The position numbers and the translations under genes were made by a program. Below, piece after piece: positions 27,866 to 36,644 of a stretch of 64,000 nt of DNA. Positions within the stretch are counted from its first letter, which is position 1. Each line of letters begins with the position of its first letter. The notes beneath the pieces are model-generated. The model saw nothing but the letters and a program-made list of their open reading frames with translations, had not been told where the DNA came from and did no database searches. The stretch is from JAFDZV01 sp035549015 (lineage in GTDB: Bacteria > Bacteroidota > Ignavibacteria > OLB7), in the NCBI GenBank assembly GCA_035549015.1, contig DASZRW010000107.1, positions 1-64,000 of the forward strand. The letters run 5' to 3'.

Positions 27866-28405
27866 ATGCGGAAACTGATTCACGAGGAGATACTTACACA
27901 GCGGCTCACCAGCCGGGATGCCCTGGAGGGGAAGCGCCACCCCGTTGCCGGCATCCTGGAGGATATCCGGTCGCTCTACAACGTCGGCTCCTGCTTTCGC
28001 ACTGCGGATGCGATGCTGCTGGATCGGCTGGTGCTCTGCGGCTATACTCCGGCTCCGCCGCGCAAGGAGATCGCGAAGACCGCGCTCGGGGCAACGGAGT
28101 CCGTGCCGTGGGAGTACGTGCAGGATACGGCTGAGGCTATCATCGCATTGAAGGGCGAAGGCTATCGCGTCCTTGCATTGGAGATCACGGACAGCGGCGT
28201 GCCGCTGGACCGCATAGCATATGATGGGCGCCCGATTGCATTCGTGGCCGGCAACGAGATCGCCGGCGTGAGCGCTCGGGCACTTGCCGAATGCGACGGC
28301 GCTGTCGAGATCCCGATGTACGGCGTCAAACACTCGCTCAACGTTGCGGTCGCGTTCGGCATCGCGGCATGGGAGCTCGTGGGGCTGACGCGGGGCGGCG
28401 GCTGA
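27866..28405 (+). CDS. TrmH/SpoU family RNA 2'-O-methyltransferase
   Basis: 179 residues forming a SPOUT methyltransferase without an N-terminal RNA-binding domain. The motif-1 region is IRSLYNVGSCFRTADAM (N-x6-R), motif 2 is AFVAGNEIAGVS, and motif 3 is IPMYGVKHSLNVAVAFGI. Such short members methylate a tRNA or rRNA ribose 2'-OH using SAM. The exact target cannot be told from sequence. ATG at 27866 gives the usual length for this minimal form. Confidence 0.9.
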   Translation: MRKLIHEEILTQRLTSRDALEGKRHPVAGILEDIRSLYNVGSCFRTADAMLLDRLVLCGYTPAPPRKEIAKTALGATESVPWEYVQDTAEAIIALKGEGYRVLALEITDSGVPLDRIAYDGRPIAFVAGNEIAGVSARALAECDGAVEIPMYGVKHSLNVAVAFGIAAWELVGLTRGGG

Positions 28406-28452
28406 GCGGCCCCGCGAGCAGCATGCACCATCGGCTGCGCCAGCAGGCGCTC

Positions 28453-28758
28453 TCAGACTTCGTTGAACTCCCCGTGCACCATCGTCACCAGCTTCCCCGC
28501 GAAGCCCATCACATCCTTGCCGGCCGCCTTGTTCTCCTCGCTCGCCATTGCGGCCTTGAACGCATCCTTGTCCGCGAAGTGCATCTCGGCAATCAGATAG
28601 TAGGGTGCGTCACCGGCAAACGCGCGCATGTTGCGGCTCACCACCAGCCTCTCGAGGCCGGGCACCTTCTTCATGAGAGGAGCGTGCACCTCGTTGTAGT
28701 GCGTGTCGAACTCTTCGATGTTATCCGGCCTGGTAAAGAAGGCTACGAGCTTGTACAT
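28453..28758 (-). CDS. EthD family protein
   Basis: 101 residues of ferredoxin-like (dimeric alpha/beta barrel) type. The pattern FFTRPDNIEEFDTHYNEVHAPLM with HxP spacing and KVPGLERLVVSRN is the EthD signature; the middle part, YYLIAEMHFADKDAFKAAM, completes the fold. EthD proteins accompany some oxidative degradation pathways, but many are orphans, as here. ATG at 28758 begins the conserved sequence; a longer frame upstream is not supported. Confidence 0.88.
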   Translation of the reverse strand: MYKLVAFFTRPDNIEEFDTHYNEVHAPLMKKVPGLERLVVSRNMRAFAGDAPYYLIAEMHFADKDAFKAAMASEENKAAGKDVMGFAGKLVTMVHGEFNEV

Positions 28759-29003
28759 GATTCCCCGTTGATCCGTTTCTGTTGTTCTGCTGTGAGCTTC
28801 CGCCGATTCGGCGAGCGCCCAATATAGCAGGGTCCGATGGTAATGTGATTGCAGTCCTGCGGTAGTCACCGGCAGCGCGGCCGCGGGTTTCGCCTGCTGA
28901 TTTGCAGGATAGCCGTTGAACCGTAGTTTGCGTCCTGCAGGCGCCTCCATGCGCAACCGGCGCGCGAATGTGCGCGCTCGATCTTCTTTCCTACAGGCAT
29001 TTC

Positions 29004-29882
29004 ATGGTACGCTCCCGCACACAGATCCCGGCGTCCATCCTTGCTGCGCTCATGATCGTTGCAGCAGGAAGTGCCGCCCGCGCGCATGACGCCGTGTGGT
29101 CCGATTGGCCAAACGCGCCGTGCATCAACGCGTTCTGCCCAAGCTGGCTGAACGACCCGCTCTTCCCGCCGATCGACGGCGAGATGAAGATGCGCGCCTA
29201 CATGGACGCCGTCTCGCTCACGCTGGACAAGCGTATACGCGCCACGCTGCCGAAGATCGACGGCCTGCCGCGCCAGTTGCTGGCGTTGAAATACTATCTG
29301 TCCCACACTCCACGCGAGATCCGTCTGGGCTGGGCATGGACACCGCAGCAGGCGCTTCGCTATCGGAAGACGAAGGAATACGAGGCGGTGATCGCCGAAG
29401 TGGAGAAGGTAAAGGCGAAGTTCGCGGAGTTGAACCCGGGCTATCAGCTTCGAGTGAGCACCGAGATCCGCACGCTGATCGAACAGATCGCGAACTGGAA
29501 TCAGATGCCGTCCGTTCTGGTGGCATCGCAGGGACTGATCATCGAATGCTCGCGCGCGATGCAGGACACGCTCTACCACCTTCCCCCTGCCCCGCACGAC
29601 CTGCAACGGTTCCGCACGTTTCTTGCCAAGTATCGTGTGGTGGTGATTCCCACGGTTTCCGTCCCCGGCCTCTCACAACATGGCCAGTTGAAGGCGTTCG
29701 ACTTCGTTGTGATGAAGGGAGACCGGATAGCCGCGGGCACGGAGTCCGAGACCATCCGCACCGCCTGGGACCGCGCTGGCTGGACCTCCAAACTGAAGGA
29801 AGCCGTGCGCCAGTCCGGCGCCAGGTTTCTGGGGCCGCTCGCCAGCCCTCGCGAGCCGTGGCACTACACCTACGCGCCGTGA
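29004..29882 (+). CDS. Secreted M15-type (D-Ala-D-Ala carboxypeptidase-like) zinc peptidase
   Basis: 292 residues. A signal peptide (about 1-27, ending ARAHD region) precedes about 180 residues of mainly helical, unrecognised sequence. The C-terminal third shows the zinc site of the VanX/VanY/M15 families: SQHGQLKAFDF supplies His226 and Asp233 in the H-x6-D spacing, and SPREPWHYTY supplies Glu284 and His287 (ExWH). These residues would bind zinc and act as the base. The predicted site is the periplasm, cutting peptidoglycan stem peptides or linked peptides. The residues between the motifs are unlike textbook VanY, so the assignment is to the fold, not a substrate. Confidence 0.75.
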   Translation: MVRSRTQIPASILAALMIVAAGSAARAHDAVWSDWPNAPCINAFCPSWLNDPLFPPIDGEMKMRAYMDAVSLTLDKRIRATLPKIDGLPRQLLALKYYLSHTPREIRLGWAWTPQQALRYRKTKEYEAVIAEVEKVKAKFAELNPGYQLRVSTEIRTLIEQIANWNQMPSVLVASQGLIIECSRAMQDTLYHLPPAPHDLQRFRTFLAKYRVVVIPTVSVPGLSQHGQLKAFDFVVMKGDRIAAGTESETIRTAWDRAGWTSKLKEAVRQSGARFLGPLASPREPWHYTYAP

Positions 29883-29966
29883 GCAACCGGCGGCACTCAT
29901 GCCTGCGAGGGATTATCGCGATGGCGCCCGCCGGACACTCCGCAGCCTGCCCAATCAGTCCCCCCC

Positions 29967-30380
29967 ATGGAAACACCACCGCACTTTGAGAGGCCGATGA
30001 ACACGCGATTCCGCATGGCATGGCTCTACTTCATGCTGCAGGGAACGGGCACCGCACTCTGGTGGTGCGCCATGGTTGCATCGAACGAAGCACGAATATT
30101 CTTCTTCCCCCCAACCGTCGGCTATCTCTCCTTTCTTCTCCCCGACCTTCTCTTCTTCATCGGCGGCTCGTTTGCATGCGCCGTTGCCGTACGCACGCGA
30201 AGCTCGCGGATGCATATCATGATGTGGGTTACCTCCGGCGGGATTCTGTACGCAACTCTTCTCACGATTGCCCTCTGCCTTCAGACGCGAACGGCCCTGC
30301 CCGGAGCCCTTGCCATGAGCGGCGCCGCGGCCGGCACGCTTCTCTGTACCATCGCTCTCCAGAGGAGGAACCGCACATGA
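29967..30380 (+). CDS. Four-helix integral membrane protein, function unknown
   Basis: 137 residues with about four membrane segments (MAWLYFMLQGTGTALWWCAMV, VGYLSFLLPDLLFFIGGSF, WVTSGGILYATLLTIALCL, ALAMSGAAAGTLLCTIAL). The stop overlaps the next gene's start by four bases (ATGA), so the two are likely translationally coupled and may work together. Start choice is unsure: ATG at 29967 has no ribosome-binding site, whereas ATG at 29997 has GAGAGG very close and begins just before the first helix. Confidence 0.75.
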   Translation: METPPHFERPMNTRFRMAWLYFMLQGTGTALWWCAMVASNEARIFFFPPTVGYLSFLLPDLLFFIGGSFACAVAVRTRSSRMHIMMWVTSGGILYATLLTIALCLQTRTALPGALAMSGAAAGTLLCTIALQRRNRT

Positions 30381-30937
30381 GGTTGAACATGTTCCGCATT
30401 GCCCGGGAGGCATCGCCCGGCTGGAACGTGGCGAAGTCGCTCGCGCAGATGGTGGTGCTCTGGGGTCTGTTTCTGTTCCTGGGGCCATTCATCGTCACGC
30501 GCGCCGAGGCCGCGCTCGGGATTGCCGGATTCACTTTTGCGGCACAGCACATGGTTGGCGCAGCGCTCTTCGCGGCGGCGAGCATCGGCGCCGTCTGGAG
30601 CTGCGTCACGATGGCACGCATCGGGCTCGGCACGCCGCTGCCGCTGGACTGCGCCCGCCATCTGGTGGTAGACGGGCCGTATCGCTTCATCAGAAATCCC
30701 ATGGCGGTCGTGGCCATGCTGCAGGCGTTCGGCGTTGCACTCTGGCTGGGATCGTGGATGGTGTTTGTTTATGGACTCATCGGCGAGGCGGTGTGGAACT
30801 GGATACTCCGCCCCCTGGAGGAACGCGATCTGGTTGAACGCTTCGGAGCCGCCTACGAACACTATCGCGACAGCGTGCGATGCTGGGTGCCGACGTTTCC
30901 GGGTTACGCACGGAGCGTGGAGAACGTGGAACGGTAG
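30377..30937 (+). CDS. Membrane-bound isoprenylcysteine/phospholipid methyltransferase-like protein
   Basis: 186 residues with about four membrane helices. The block VDGPYRFIRNPMAVVAML and the end block RPLEERDLVERFGAAYEHYRDSV are the SAM-binding signature of the PEMT/ICMT-like family (phospholipid methyltransferase fold). Known members methylate phosphatidylethanolamine, isoprenylcysteine or small hydrophobic thiols and sulphides; here the substrate is unknown. The ATG at 30377 overlaps the preceding membrane protein gene by four bases. Confidence 0.87.
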   Translation: MRLNMFRIAREASPGWNVAKSLAQMVVLWGLFLFLGPFIVTRAEAALGIAGFTFAAQHMVGAALFAAASIGAVWSCVTMARIGLGTPLPLDCARHLVVDGPYRFIRNPMAVVAMLQAFGVALWLGSWMVFVYGLIGEAVWNWILRPLEERDLVERFGAAYEHYRDSVRCWVPTFPGYARSVENVER

Positions 30938-31036
30938 CCTGCCGGGGAGGCTGCACGGTGCCTTCTGCGGCACTCCCCCCATCACTGCGGCATCGAGGCC
31001 GCATCACCCGGGCCACGGCCGTCTGCCGTCATGCGG

Positions 31037-32038
31037 TTAGAAGGTCACGGAGAGACCAAGGCCTCCGCCGTCCCCAGCGAGAAAGGGATACGCTCTCAGG
31101 TGATATCGTTCGGGCGCAATGATTTCCGACTGATGCCCGGGCCCCCCGCCTCCATGCACGACAACGTCCTTCGCACAGAGGTAACCAATGCATGCTCCAA
31201 CGAACACATCGGACATCCAATGATCGTGCTCCACCACACGGCTCAGGCCCACCATGGTTGCGAGCGTGTAGGCGATCACCGGAACGGCCGGCGTACTGCC
31301 GTAGCGCTCCGCGAACACCGTGGCGAGCGCGAACGCGGTGGAGCTGTGTCCGGACGGGAAGGATTCGAAGTAGCCTGAGGGAAGGTGGTTCGGATTCCTG
31401 ATGTGCTGAAGCGGGCCCAGCCACTGCGAACCGGCATCATAGCCCTGCGCGTCGAAGGTGTAGGGACGGCGACGCCCCCCGACGTACTTCAGCACACGCA
31501 CCCAGACGGATGTGGTGATCAGGGCCTCGCCCAGCAGTTCGCTCGTGCGGCGATCGTAATCGTTTCCAAAGAGGAAACTGTAGCCGGCAAACAGTCCCGC
31601 TCCAACGATGCCGGGCGTGCTGCCGAGCTGCGTCACCACGGAGCTTCCATCGGCAATCCACCCGTTGCTCGCACGGAGATCGCGCGCAGTGATGTCGAAT
31701 GCACGATCCTCCAGCATCAGACCGGTCACGATCACCGCTCCGCCGCCGAGCGTGAGGGCGTCGCCGCGGTCCATGTGAAACGGTGAGGTGGCCTGGCGGC
31801 CGAAGTCATCGACCAGTCGCGCCAGGAAGCCGCGCGATGCCGCTCGTGGCGCCGACGATGAATCGAGAGAAGCTGTCTGCTGCCGCGACCGGGCTGCAGC
31901 GCCGGTGTCCGCCGGCGCTGTCTGCTCCTGCGCAGCAAGCCATCCGCAGCCGCACAGCAGCAGCAGCATGAAGAGGGCTGCGCGCATCGCACAGCGGCGA
32001 GTATCGTTCTTCAAGGTGAACCGAAACGGAGCATTCAT
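31037..32038 (-). CDS. PAP2 superfamily phosphatase, secreted or membrane-associated
   Basis: 333 residues. The start at 32038 is set by GGGAG 7 bases upstream; a signal peptide follows (MRAALFMLLLLCGCGWLAAQ, the in-frame ATG at 31987 being an alternative). The three PAP2 motifs are present: KYVGGRRRPYT (KxxxxxxRP), FESFPSGHSSTAFA (PSGH) and GLSRVVEHDHWMSDV (SRxxxxxHxxxD). The active site would face the periplasm and act on lipid phosphates such as undecaprenyl pyrophosphate or phosphatidate. The N-terminal extension of about 80 residues before the first helix is not usual for small PAP2 enzymes. A paralogue lies 58 bases upstream on the same strand. Confidence 0.88.
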   Translation of the reverse strand: MNAPFRFTLKNDTRRCAMRAALFMLLLLCGCGWLAAQEQTAPADTGAAARSRQQTASLDSSSAPRAASRGFLARLVDDFGRQATSPFHMDRGDALTLGGGAVIVTGLMLEDRAFDITARDLRASNGWIADGSSVVTQLGSTPGIVGAGLFAGYSFLFGNDYDRRTSELLGEALITTSVWVRVLKYVGGRRRPYTFDAQGYDAGSQWLGPLQHIRNPNHLPSGYFESFPSGHSSTAFALATVFAERYGSTPAVPVIAYTLATMVGLSRVVEHDHWMSDVFVGACIGYLCAKDVVVHGGGGPGHQSEIIAPERYHLRAYPFLAGDGGGLGLSVTF

Positions 32039-32096
32039 TGATCGGCTCCCGGCATGAGGCATGCCACCCGGCGGCAGGGGCCGGGCGCGTGATTGA

Positions 32097-33143
32097 TCAC
32101 CAGCGCCATGTCAGCCCCAGACCCGTGGCTCCGCTCGGCATGACGCTCAGCCCCAGCTCCGGCCCGCTCCGGATGTCCGCCTCGCGATTGTGCCGCGACA
32201 CCAGGCGCCCGAAGGAGTAGCCCAGCGCCAGCCCCAGCGGGATGTCGCTCCACCAATGGATGCTGGTGGCCACAAGGGCAACGCCAACCATTCCGATCGC
32301 AGGATAGCCGATCCATCCAATCCACTTCTGCTCCGGGTAATTCTCCATGATCACCGTGAGCGTGGCGAACGCGGTGGCGATATGCCCGGAGGGAAACGCA
32401 TCGTAGTGCGGAACGTGCTTCGCGTACTGAATCTGATTGGGGAAGAGGGCCCATCGTCCGGTGGGGGTGGTTGCGGTGAACGGGCTCTCGCGTCCGGTGA
32501 GATGCTTCAGCAACTGCACCACGGCCCCGCAGGCAAGTATCACCTCCACCGTCTGGCTCGCGGTACGGATGGCCGTAGTGTCGTGCATCAGGAACCCATA
32601 TACTCCGAAAAGCCCTGCAAGCCCGAACTGGAACTTGCCGTCCCCCACGCCAACGAACGCATCGCTCACATCATGGAACAGCGGGTACTTGTCGTACAGT
32701 TTCTTGAACGGCTGCCACGATTCGTAGTCCGTTATCACCAGACCGGCAGTCAGCGCGGCCATGCCGCCAATCAGCGGAATGTTGTCCACCGTGAATGTCT
32801 CGCGCCCGTAGGTATACCAGTCGTGCGGCAGATTGGTGATCATATCCAGCGGCCCCGGCAGCGGATCGAGGTGGTTGACACCGGCTACTGCACCGGCACC
32901 GGCGCTGTCGGCCGGCACTGCCTGAAGCGCCGGCGTTGCCTGAAGCGCCGGCGTTGAATCGGAAGCCCGGGCCGCGGAGTCCGGCAGCAGAGCCGCTGCA
33001 GGCGAAGCGCCGGGCCGGGCCGCAACAGGAAGCGTGTCCAGCGCAACAACAACCGGCGGACGCGTGGTATCGTACGTGGGGAATGTGCCCCGCCCCGTAT
33101 GGAGCGTCACCTGAAACGAGCAGAGTAGGGAGGCAATCAGCAT
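32097..33143 (-). CDS. PAP2 superfamily phosphatase, second tandem copy
   Basis: 348 residues. The motifs are KHLTGRESPF, YDAFPSGHIATAFA and TSIHWWSDIPLG: the histidines and aspartate are kept, but the SR of motif 3 is replaced by TS. A low-complexity region at residues about 40-85, with two exact copies of TPALQA, precedes the membrane domain. The protein resembles the neighbouring PAP2 in layout (periplasmic-type lead, hydrophobic helices, and a tail with a GLGLTWRW beta-like end). The N-terminus MLIASLLCSFQV is a short hydrophobic lead rather than a clear signal peptide. It is divergent from the Rieske oxygenase gene. Confidence 0.86.
   Translation of the reverse strand: MLIASLLCSFQVTLHTGRGTFPTYDTTRPPVVVALDTLPVAARPGASPAAALLPDSAARASDSTPALQATPALQAVPADSAGAGAVAGVNHLDPLPGPLDMITNLPHDWYTYGRETFTVDNIPLIGGMAALTAGLVITDYESWQPFKKLYDKYPLFHDVSDAFVGVGDGKFQFGLAGLFGVYGFLMHDTTAIRTASQTVEVILACGAVVQLLKHLTGRESPFTATTPTGRWALFPNQIQYAKHVPHYDAFPSGHIATAFATLTVIMENYPEQKWIGWIGYPAIGMVGVALVATSIHWWSDIPLGLALGYSFGRLVSRHNREADIRSGPELGLSVMPSGATGLGLTWRW
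32921..32956. repeat. Exact 18-bp tandem duplication in the second PAP2 gene
   Basis: Two identical copies of CCTGAAGCGCCGGCGTTG (32921-32938 and 32939-32956) encode the repeated TPALQA block in the low-complexity N-terminal part of the PAP2 protein. This looks like a recent in-frame slippage event. Confidence 0.9.
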
Positions 33144-33324
33144 TCTTCTGGCAACGAGACTGGAAAGAGCGAAGGGGTGAACCTACGGATTTTGCGATGC
33201 ATTGAAAATCAATGCGAGGGCAACGATTGCAACAGATAGTCAGCGGGGCAGGATAACCGGCCCGCGCGATCCGGGCGCCGATGCTAAATTGCACTGCGCT
33301 TCAGCCGCACACATCAACGATTCC

Positions 33325-34428
33325 ATGCACGGTTCCCATATGCAGACGCCCTATCGCTTCGAGCCCGATCTCGCCAACGCCTCAACGATTCCGGCAGCCT
33401 GGTACACCGATCCCGCCATGCTGATCCGCGAGCGCGAGCGCATCTTCCGCCGCACGTGGCAGTTCGCCGCGTCGCTGGAGGATCTTCGCAGCCCCGGCGA
33501 CTTCGTTGCCGTGAATGTTGTGGACATTCCGGTAGTGATAACACGCGATGGCGACGGCACGCTGCGCGCATTCTACAACATCTGCCGCCACCGTGCAGGC
33601 GTTGTGGCGCGCGGCTGCGGAAACCGGCGGACGCTGCAATGCCAGTACCACGGATGGACATACAACCTGGACGGCTCGCTCCGTCATGCTCCGGAGTTCG
33701 AAGGCGTTCAGGCCTTCACCAGGGATGACTTCGGCCTGGTGCCGATCCGCGTGGAGACCTGGGGGCCGTTCGCGTTCGTGAACATGGATCCGGCTGCCAT
33801 ACCGCTGGCGGAGATGCTTGGTGAGATCACGACCGACACCGCGCGCTTCGACTTCGGCTCGATGCATCGGGTCGAGCGTCGCGACTATCCGCTGGCCGCG
33901 AACTGGAAGCTCTACATCGACAACTACCTCGAGGGCTATCACGTACCGGTAGGGCACCCCGGACTGCATCGCGAACTGGACTACGACAACTATCGCGTGG
34001 AGACCTTTCGCTATTACTCGAAGCAACACGCACCGTTTCGCGAGGCACGCACGAACGAGTCGCAGCCGCGACGGTACAACGAGGTTGACGGCGACGACAA
34101 GGCGCACTACTACTGGATCTTCCCAAACTTCATGCTGAACATCTACATGGGGATGGTGCAGATCAATGTGATCGTTCCGCTGAGCCACGATCGCACGGTC
34201 ACGATCTTCGAATGGTATCTGCCGCGCGATGCATCGAGCGAGGCGATCGGCCGCATGTACGGCTCGATCCCGTTCAGCGAGGAGATACAGGAGGAGGATA
34301 TCCAGCTCTGCGAGGATGTGTGGCGCAACCTTCAGTGCGGCGTTTACGATCGCGGCCGCTTCAGTGTGAAGCGTGAGAACGGCGTACACCATTTCCACGG
34401 ACTCTACTCGGAGTTCATGGAGCCGTAG
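33325..34428 (+). CDS. Aromatic ring-hydroxylating-type oxygenase, alpha subunit (Rieske/SRPBCC)
   Basis: 367 residues. The Rieske [2Fe-2S] site is complete: CRH at the start and CQYH 17 residues later (CRHRAGVVARGCGN ... LQCQYHGW). The mononuclear iron motif DNYLEGYHVPVGHPGLH gives two His and nearby acidic ligands. Members include choline and carnitine monooxygenases and aryl dioxygenases, which use a reductase partner. No reductase, ferredoxin or beta subunit is adjacent, so a single-subunit-type monooxygenase or demethylase is likelier. ATG at 33325 is used; ATG at 33340 would remove five residues. The hairpin at 34428-34456 ends the unit. Confidence 0.9.
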   Translation: MHGSHMQTPYRFEPDLANASTIPAAWYTDPAMLIRERERIFRRTWQFAASLEDLRSPGDFVAVNVVDIPVVITRDGDGTLRAFYNICRHRAGVVARGCGNRRTLQCQYHGWTYNLDGSLRHAPEFEGVQAFTRDDFGLVPIRVETWGPFAFVNMDPAAIPLAEMLGEITTDTARFDFGSMHRVERRDYPLAANWKLYIDNYLEGYHVPVGHPGLHRELDYDNYRVETFRYYSKQHAPFREARTNESQPRRYNEVDGDDKAHYYWIFPNFMLNIYMGMVQINVIVPLSHDRTVTIFEWYLPRDASSEAIGRMYGSIPFSEEIQEEDIQLCEDVWRNLQCGVYDRGRFSVKRENGVHHFHGLYSEFMEP

Positions 34429-34456
34429 CAGAGGGCAGGATGATCCTGCCCTCTGC
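34428..34456 (+). terminator. Terminator-like hairpin after the Rieske oxygenase gene
   Basis: A perfect 13-bp inverted repeat, GCAGAGGGCAGGA (34428-34440) with TCCTGCCCTCTGC (34444-34456), has a 3-base loop and starts on the last base of the stop codon. No T-run follows, so it could be a Rho-independent terminator of weak type or a 3' RNA stabiliser. Confidence 0.6.
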
Positions 34457-34565
34457 CGTGCAACTCCCCGACGGCGCGAAGGCGTTCATGCAGGAGGCTG
34501 CAATCTCCCGGACCTGGCGTGTCGTATCTTTCATCGGACCTGTTGTTTCAATCGATGCTGATACG

Positions 34566-35273
34566 ATGATGACGATGCCTGCCTCCATCCTTTCCATCGG
34601 CCTGGCCCTCTTCCTCGGCCATGCAGCCACCGGACCCGACACGATGCCGTTCACCGCTTCCGATAACGACACGCTGCGCTATCTCGCGCTCGGTGACTCC
34701 TACACGATCGGCGAGAGCGTACCCCATGACGAGCGCTGGCCGGTACAGCTTGCCGCAGAGCTGCGCACGCACGGCATACCCTGCGGCGAGCCGGAGATCG
34801 TTGCGCGGACCGGCTGGACCACGGACGAACTTTCCGCCGCGCTGGATTCGGCCTCCCCGCGAGGCCCGTTCGGGCTGGTCTCGCTGTTGATCGGTGTGAA
34901 CAACCAGTATCGCGGACGCGATACCGCCAACTACCGGATGGAATTCAGGGCGCTGCTCCGGCGCGCCGTGGCCTATGCGGACGGCAAGGCGCAGCATGTG
35001 CTGGTGGTCTCGATCCCCGACTGGGGCGTAACACCCTTTGCCGCCGGACGCGATCGCGCGCAGATTGCCCGCGAGATCGACGCGTTCAACCTGATCAGCC
35101 ACGAGGAGGCGCTGAGCGCCGGCACGGGCTATGTTGATATCACTCCCGGCTCGCGGCATGCAGCAAACAACCGGGGCCTCGTGGCGAAGGATGGGCTGCA
35201 TCCTTCCGGTGCGATGTACAGGGCGTGGGTGGAGGCGGCGTTGCCGGTGGTTCGCAGCATGCTGGAGAGATAG
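34566..35273 (+). CDS. SGNH/GDSL-type esterase or lipase
   Basis: 235 residues from ATG at 34566 (other ATGs at 34569 and 34575). A signal peptide is likely (MPASILSIGLALFLGHAAT). Block I is YLALGDSYTIGE with the nucleophile Ser, block III is LIGVNNQYRG with the Asn, and block V is KDGLHPSGAMY with the catalytic Asp and His. The Gly of block II lies near ARTGWTTDEL. It is predicted to hydrolyse esters in the periplasm. The substrate is unknown, and its neighbours do not help. Confidence 0.9.
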   Translation: MMTMPASILSIGLALFLGHAATGPDTMPFTASDNDTLRYLALGDSYTIGESVPHDERWPVQLAAELRTHGIPCGEPEIVARTGWTTDELSAALDSASPRGPFGLVSLLIGVNNQYRGRDTANYRMEFRALLRRAVAYADGKAQHVLVVSIPDWGVTPFAAGRDRAQIAREIDAFNLISHEEALSAGTGYVDITPGSRHAANNRGLVAKDGLHPSGAMYRAWVEAALPVVRSMLER

Positions 35274-35474
35274 GCCCGCTGCATGCAGTGCGATGAAGGG
35301 GAACGAACGCCCGTTGAATCCATCATGGATCGGAGCCGCAACCGACATCTCCGTACCGGCCGCCACTCCGTACCGGACTTCACACGGGACGGCGAGCCGA
35401 GCGCGGTATGGTGCGGTGTTCCGGTTCGTGAGTGAGGGAGAGATGCCGGGGTGGATAGAGCGTACGATAACCTC

Positions 35475-36218
35475 TCAGCACGGCGTGCGCCCGATACGCA
35501 TCGTCAACGGCCAGCGCACCGTCCGCAGTCCGTTCCCCCAGGCATGCTCCAACTCCTCGCGGATGTGGTTCAACGGATGCTCTCCGTTCACCTCGATGAA
35601 CTTCTGCGTTGCGGACCAACTGCCCAGATAGCCAAGGATATCGCCTGCGCTCCACTCCACTTCGATCACGAACGGCGGCGCCTCGATCTCCTCGAACGGG
35701 AACGGGAGATCGTTGTACGTACCATGCACCTTCACGATCCTGGGCGACCAGTACGGCCCAACGATCTCGCGCGAGTATCGCGTGAGAATCGGATCGATGT
35801 CGCGGCCGACCGTCTGGCCGAAGTAACTCCACGCAGCAAGCACGCCCCCCGGTTTCAGCACCCGATGCACCTCCGCATAGAACCGATCCAGATCGAGCCA
35901 GTGCAACGCCGTTGCAATCGTGACGATATCGACCGAACCAGCCGGCAGGCCGCTCGCATCGGCCGGTGCGACGCGATAGTGAATGCGTTCGTGCGGACGC
36001 GCATGGGCAATCTGATCGCTGCTGGCATCGGTTGCAATCACCTCGCGAACGTGCGCCGCCATGCCGTGCGCAGCCTGCCCGTTCCCCGTGGCGCAGTCCC
36101 ACGCACGCTCCAGCGCCGGCGCCTGCTCCGCAATGAATGCGAACAGCCGTTCCGGGTATACCGGACGGTGCAGTGCATACTGACCGGCCTGTCGCGAGAA
36201 GTTGTCCTCGAACGTCAT
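35475..36218 (-). CDS. Class I SAM-dependent methyltransferase
   Basis: 247 residues. A Rossmann methyltransferase of UbiE/type-11 style: motif I is WDCATGNGQAAHGM, the acidic residue is in IATDASSDQI, motif II/post-I region is VDIVTIATALHWLDL and motif III is RVLKPGGVLAAWSY. A ribosome-binding site (GAGG, 5 bases before the ATG) supports the start at 36218. The C-terminal half, with EVEWSAGDILGYLGSWSATQKF, matches a family of short putative methyltransferases seen in both bacteria and fungi whose substrate is unknown. Confidence 0.9.
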   Translation of the reverse strand: MTFEDNFSRQAGQYALHRPVYPERLFAFIAEQAPALERAWDCATGNGQAAHGMAAHVREVIATDASSDQIAHARPHERIHYRVAPADASGLPAGSVDIVTIATALHWLDLDRFYAEVHRVLKPGGVLAAWSYFGQTVGRDIDPILTRYSREIVGPYWSPRIVKVHGTYNDLPFPFEEIEAPPFVIEVEWSAGDILGYLGSWSATQKFIEVNGEHPLNHIREELEHAWGNGLRTVRWPLTMRIGRTPC

Positions 36219-36278
36219 CGTTCCTCTGCCGTTGATTGCGGTTCATGGGATGCCGGAGCCGCAGGCCTGCGGCCGCCC

Positions 36279-36575
36279 CTACAGTTCCCGATGCTTCTGC
36301 TGTACCTGCCGGCTGAACAGGGTGGCGCCTCCAAGCACGATGATGCCGACGAGCCCGAAGATGTCCGGAAGGATGTGGAGGGCTCCGAGCAATGTCATTG
36401 CTCCGGCAACACCGGGCACGAGCACCCAGAAGAGGAGACCATGGCGCTTGCGCCAGCGCTGTTCGGCGCGGCTCTCACCCTTGCGCGCATGGCTCAGGGT
36501 CATGATGAACCCCACGATCGGGATCAGGAGGGCGATCACCAGGAGCCCGAGTCTCGACAATTCCAGTTGGTCCAT
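36279..36575 (-). CDS. Small integral membrane protein
   Basis: 98 residues with a first membrane helix (GLLVIALLIPIVGFIMTLSHA), a basic cytoplasmic loop (RKGESRAEQRWRKRHG) and two further hydrophobic segments (LFWVLVPGVAGAMTLLGAL and IFGLVGIIVLGGATLF). There is no family match that I recognise. GGAAGAGA lies directly before the ATG. It is flanked by a methyltransferase and a thioesterase on the same strand, with short gaps, and may be in one transcript with the thioesterase. Confidence 0.7.
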   Translation of the reverse strand: MDQLELSRLGLLVIALLIPIVGFIMTLSHARKGESRAEQRWRKRHGLLFWVLVPGVAGAMTLLGALHILPDIFGLVGIIVLGGATLFSRQVQQKHREL

Positions 36576-36644
36576 TCTCTTCCGGGCCTGTTGAGCTGCT
36601 GTGAACCGGCCGGCCGTTCAATGCCGCGCCGGTCCGGCACAGGG

